Source of the DNA: Comamonas granuli NBRC 101663
GTDB taxonomy: Bacteria > Pseudomonadota > Gammaproteobacteria > Burkholderiales > Burkholderiaceae_C
Length of the DNA stretch: 64,000 bases
NCBI RefSeq assembly: GCF_000739995.1
Contig: NZ_BBJX01000002.1
Coordinates: 62,001-126,000, forward strand
Direction: 5' to 3'
In this document: piece after piece, positions 61,621 to 64,000 of the stretch
How positions within the stretch are numbered: position 1 is the first letter of the stretch
Layout: the number at the start of each line of letters is the position of its first letter
The notes under the pieces: generated by a model
Told to the model about the DNA's origin: nothing
Seen by the model: the letters and a program-made list of their open reading frames with translations, nothing else
The model's database searches: none
Position numbers and translations under genes: made by a program

Positions 61621-62547
61621 TCATTGCGGTGAATCACAGGGCACCAGGTCGCGCGCCGAGGCTTCGGTCAGCGCCTGGGTGAGGGCGTCCAGCACCTCGG
61701 ACTCCAGGTTCCAGCAGTGCCAGTAGAGCCGGATGGGCAGCACGTGGCCCGGTGCCACGTCCACGATCTGGCCCTGGGCCAGGGCCTCGCGCGCCAGCAA
61801 TTCGGGCAGCACCCCCACGGCCCAGCCGGCCTTGACGGCGTGCAACTGCCCCTCCGAGCTGGGCACGAACAAATGGTTGAGCGCCACCCGCTTGAGACCA
61901 TGGGCCCGGGCGACGAATTCGGCCGCCATGTCGTCCTTGCGGTTGAACGACAGGAACGGCACCTCGCGGAAGTTGTGCGCCGTCAGCCCCTGGGGCAGAT
62001 GCTTGTGCGCAAAACTGCTGGATGCCACGGCCACGTAGCGCATGATGCCCAGCGGCACCATGCGGCAGCCGCGCATGGCCTGCTTGAGCGTAGTCACGCA
62101 GCCCAGCACATGGCCCGAGCGCAGCCATTCCTGCGTGAAGTCCTGGTCGTCGACGACGATCTCCAGCGGCAGGCGCTGGCGCACGAGGTCGTGCAGCGCA
62201 TCGAGCGCCCAGGTGGCGATGCTGTCGGCATTGATGGCGATGGAGATGCGCTCGTCCTCGCGCCCGCTGCCGGGTGTGCTGGGCGCCAGCTCCTGCAGGT
62301 CGCGCTCCAGGTCGGCACGCAGCAGGCGCAACTGTTTGGTGTGCTTGAGCAGCAACTGCCCCGCCGAGGTGGGACGCAGCGGGCGGCTGCGCACGATGAG
62401 CACCGAGCCCACCTGCGCCTCCAGCGCGCGCAGGCGCTGCGAGACGGCCGACTGGGTGACGTTGAGCCGCTGGGCCGCGCGCTCGAACCCCCCTTCTTCC
62501 ACGATGGCAGCCAGGCATTCGAGGGCGGCGGGATCGTAAGTGCTCAT
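61621..62547 (-). CDS. argP: LysR-family regulator of the ArgP/IciA type
   Basis: 308 residues. HTH YDPAALECLAAIVEEGGFERAA ... LNVTQSAVSQRLRALEAQVG, and the ArgP-type features GSVLIVRSRPLRPTSAGQLLLKH and DDQDFTQEWLRSGHVLGCV in the ligand domain. ArgP normally activates an arginine/lysine exporter gene (argO/lysE) that lies next to it; none is present here. ATG at 62547 (MSTYDPAALECL). Confidence 0.88.
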   Translation of the reverse strand: MSTYDPAALECLAAIVEEGGFERAAQRLNVTQSAVSQRLRALEAQVGSVLIVRSRPLRPTSAGQLLLKHTKQLRLLRADLERDLQELAPSTPGSGREDERISIAINADSIATWALDALHDLVRQRLPLEIVVDDQDFTQEWLRSGHVLGCVTTLKQAMRGCRMVPLGIMRYVAVASSSFAHKHLPQGLTAHNFREVPFLSFNRKDDMAAEFVARAHGLKRVALNHLFVPSSEGQLHAVKAGWAVGVLPELLAREALAQGQIVDVAPGHVLPIRLYWHCWNLESEVLDALTQALTEASARDLVPCDSPQ

Positions 62548-62650
62548 GGTGGTGCGTACGCCTGCGGCGCTTCGGTCGGGGCGCAAATTATAAGCAGCAC
62601 TGATATTTTTTCAGCAATGTTAATGCCGCCATGGGCGATGGCGGCGCAAA

Positions 62651-62711
62651 GCAGCTCTATTTTCAATAGCTGACAGCGCTTACTCTGAAAGGGTCTGCGG
62701 CCATTTTCAAT
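62651..62711 (+). repeat. Dispersed two-hairpin intergenic repeat, copy F
   Basis: AGCTCTATTTTCAATAGCTG, a weak second hairpin and CTGCGGCCATTTTCAAT. The right end contains the stop codon of the M14 peptidase gene (62707-62709). Confidence 0.85.
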
Positions 62712-63639
62712 CCTCTCTGCGCATCGGGCCCGGTGCGGCCAGGTCGGTGTTGAGCAGCCGGGTGTCCATCCAGCGCAGCAGGTCCTGCCACATGCTGTGC
62801 ACCTCGGCCGCGCGCGGCGGCTTGAGCGCGTGGTCCAGCTCGATGGTGACCACCGGCATGCCCTGCTGCACGCCGCCGTAGTGCCCCAGCGAGCCGGGGA
62901 AGACGCCCACGCGGTCCAGGCGCAGGCGGCCCAGGCGCTGGGGCGGCTCGTGCGGGCCGTCGAAGTCGAGCACGCCGTAGGGCGCGTGGATGCTCACCAC
63001 CAGCTGCGGGCGGAATTGGTCCATCTGCGCGTGCAGGAACTGCGACTCGGGCTCGGACAGCGGCGCCGGGCCGGGCCAGCGGCGCGGGTCCTTGCGCGTG
63101 CGCTTTTCCCAGTACAGCGGTGCGTCGCGCTCCCAGCCCGGGGTGTCGAAATTGCGGTTCAGGTCCACGCCGCGTGCGTTCACGCGCGTGGGGCGCGGCG
63201 CCAGCAGGCCGTCCGGGTTGAGCACGGGAATGAAGCGCCAGTGCACCGGCCGCCCGGACTTTTCCGCCAGCCCGATCCACTGCAGCGCCAGCGCCGCCGA
63301 GGTCAGCTCGTCGCCATGGATGGCGCCCACGACCAGCACGCGCAGCCGGTCCGCGGCGGCGTCCGGGGCGGGCGGGACCACGTCGCGCCAGAACAGCGGC
63401 CGCCCCTGCTGCGAACGCTGCCCGCTGGGCTCGAGCCGCGCGGCGCTGCACTGGCGCTGCGTAACGCCCGGCAGGCGCTCCAGGAACAGGGCGCAGGCCG
63501 ACGGGCTGGCGCCCGCCTGCGGCGGTGCGGACGCGCCCAGCGGCACCGCCGCCAGCAGCAACAGGCCTGGCACGAGGGCCCGGGCCCGCCGCCCGGCAGG
63601 CACCCGCCAGGGCAGGGCGGGCAGCACGGTCAGCGCCAT
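62707..63639 (-). CDS. Zinc carboxypeptidase of the M14 family (murein peptide amidase MpaA-like)
   Basis: 310 residues. A hydrophobic signal ([16 protein letters not shown]) is followed by the zinc motif [15 protein letters not shown], substrate residues [14 protein letters not shown] and DLNRNFDTP, and [13 protein letters not shown] with the third zinc His; [11 protein letters not shown] contains the catalytic Glu. MpaA-type enzymes trim murein peptides, but those are cytoplasmic, so the exported location here is different. ATG at 63639 (MALTVLPAL); longer in-frame starts would cross into the divergent flavin reductase gene. Confidence 0.85.
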   Translation of the reverse strand: MALTVLPALPWRVPAGRRARALVPGLLLLAAVPLGASAPPQAGASPSACALFLERLPGVTQRQCSAARLEPSGQRSQQGRPLFWRDVVPPAPDAAADRLRVLVVGAIHGDELTSAALALQWIGLAEKSGRPVHWRFIPVLNPDGLLAPRPTRVNARGVDLNRNFDTPGWERDAPLYWEKRTRKDPRRWPGPAPLSEPESQFLHAQMDQFRPQLVVSIHAPYGVLDFDGPHEPPQRLGRLRLDRVGVFPGSLGHYGGVQQGMPVVTIELDHALKPPRAAEVHSMWQDLLRWMDTRLLNTDLAAPGPMRRED

Positions 63640-63778
63640 GGCCGGACGGGGCGGCGGCAGGCGCCGGGAGTGGCAAGAGGGATGGGGAACGGCATGGAGC
63701 AGATCAGGCGGACCGCGGGCAATACCCTGCGGCCCCAGGAGAGTGCAGCGAGCCGGAGATAATAGCGCCCACCACCTT

Positions 63779-64000
63779 TTGCCTTCCCAGTTGCGCCCTA
63801 ATCCGCCCCATTTTTCCGCCCGCGAGTTCCGTGACGCGCTCGGCATGTTTGCCACGGGCGTGACCATCGTCACGGCCCGCGGGCCCGACGGCGCCCCCGT
63901 GGGCCTGACGGCCAGCTCCTTCAACTCGGTGGCGCTCACGCCGCCGCTGGTGCTGTGGAGCATGGCGCACCAGACCTCGTCGCTGCCGGTGTTCAACCAG
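63779..64000 (+). CDS. Flavin reductase-family protein, N-terminal part (runs off the right edge)
   Basis: Frame reads [25 protein letters not shown] and [19 protein letters not shown], the FMN-binding start of the flavin reductase like domain (split-barrel). Family members supply reduced FMN to monooxygenases. No ATG is available before the domain; TTG at 63779 or 63791 are the start candidates, with no clear ribosome binding site. The rest of the gene is outside the window. Confidence 0.8.
   Translation, partial: MPSQLRPNPPHFSAREFRDALGMFATGVTIVTARGPDGAPVGLTASSFNSVALTPPLVLWSMAHQTSSLPVFNQ

Overview
The window is a 64 kb piece of chromosome from a high-GC betaproteobacterium, most likely of the family Comamonadaceae (Acidovorax-like). 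The reasons are the very GC-rich third codon positions, the mix of genes (MetH split into two genes, a hut cluster with HutD, quinol-type NorB with NorR, GTP-dependent PEP carboxykinase) and small dispersed intergenic repeats of a kind I associate with that family. Species assignment is inference. No rRNA, tRNA or CRISPR array was seen. One degraded insertion sequence is present.

Layout. 1-11.7 kb: end of a ferredoxin-NADP reductase gene, an outer-membrane-type protein, shikimate kinase, a GGDEF-EAL protein, and cobalamin-dependent methionine synthase split into two genes 4 kb apart; the larger one (metH2) has an S-adenosylhomocysteine riboswitch in its leader. A hemerythrin, a PACE-type transporter and glutamate dehydrogenase lie between the two halves. 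11.8-21.9 kb: a complete four-enzyme histidine utilisation cluster (hutC-H-U ... G-D-I) with an amino-acid ABC transporter and an IclR regulator embedded in it, and HutC-type operators before hutH and hutC. 22-24.9 kb: a two-component system with a Spy/CpxP-like lipoprotein and a leaderless paralogue of it. 25-39 kb: recQ, then genes for low-oxygen life: tyrosine phenol-lyase with a ThDP decarboxylase behind a perfect Anr/FNR box, class III ribonucleotide reductase (nrdD with a separate glycyl-radical ORF and nrdG) behind paired NrdR boxes, and norB-hemerythrin divergent from norR with a sigma-54 promoter and NorR sites.

39.2-42 kb holds the most unusual system: a DUF3696-type ATPase, a PIN-like nuclease and an RNA-ligase-family protein, all on the + strand. 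PIN nucleases leave ends that this kind of ligase can seal directly, so the set reads as a candidate RNA cut-and-reseal or defence module. 42-50.7 kb is a lower-GC catabolic island: a branched-chain-type ABC transporter, an enoyl-CoA hydratase, an acyl-CoA ligase and a TetR regulator with two tandem operators, bounded by a decayed IS5-family transposase.

50.8-64 kb returns to core-like genes: a GGDEF protein, catabolic threonine deaminase, a 47-residue membrane protein, queC, pckG with a structured leader, a secreted protein of unknown function, a phosphoesterase, UspA, two fasciclin proteins, TetR and ArgP-like regulators, an M14 peptidase and the start of a flavin reductase gene. Six copies of a ~60 bp two-hairpin repeat are spread over the window, five of them in the same polarity relative to the adjoining transcript; several touch stop codons or ribosome binding sites.
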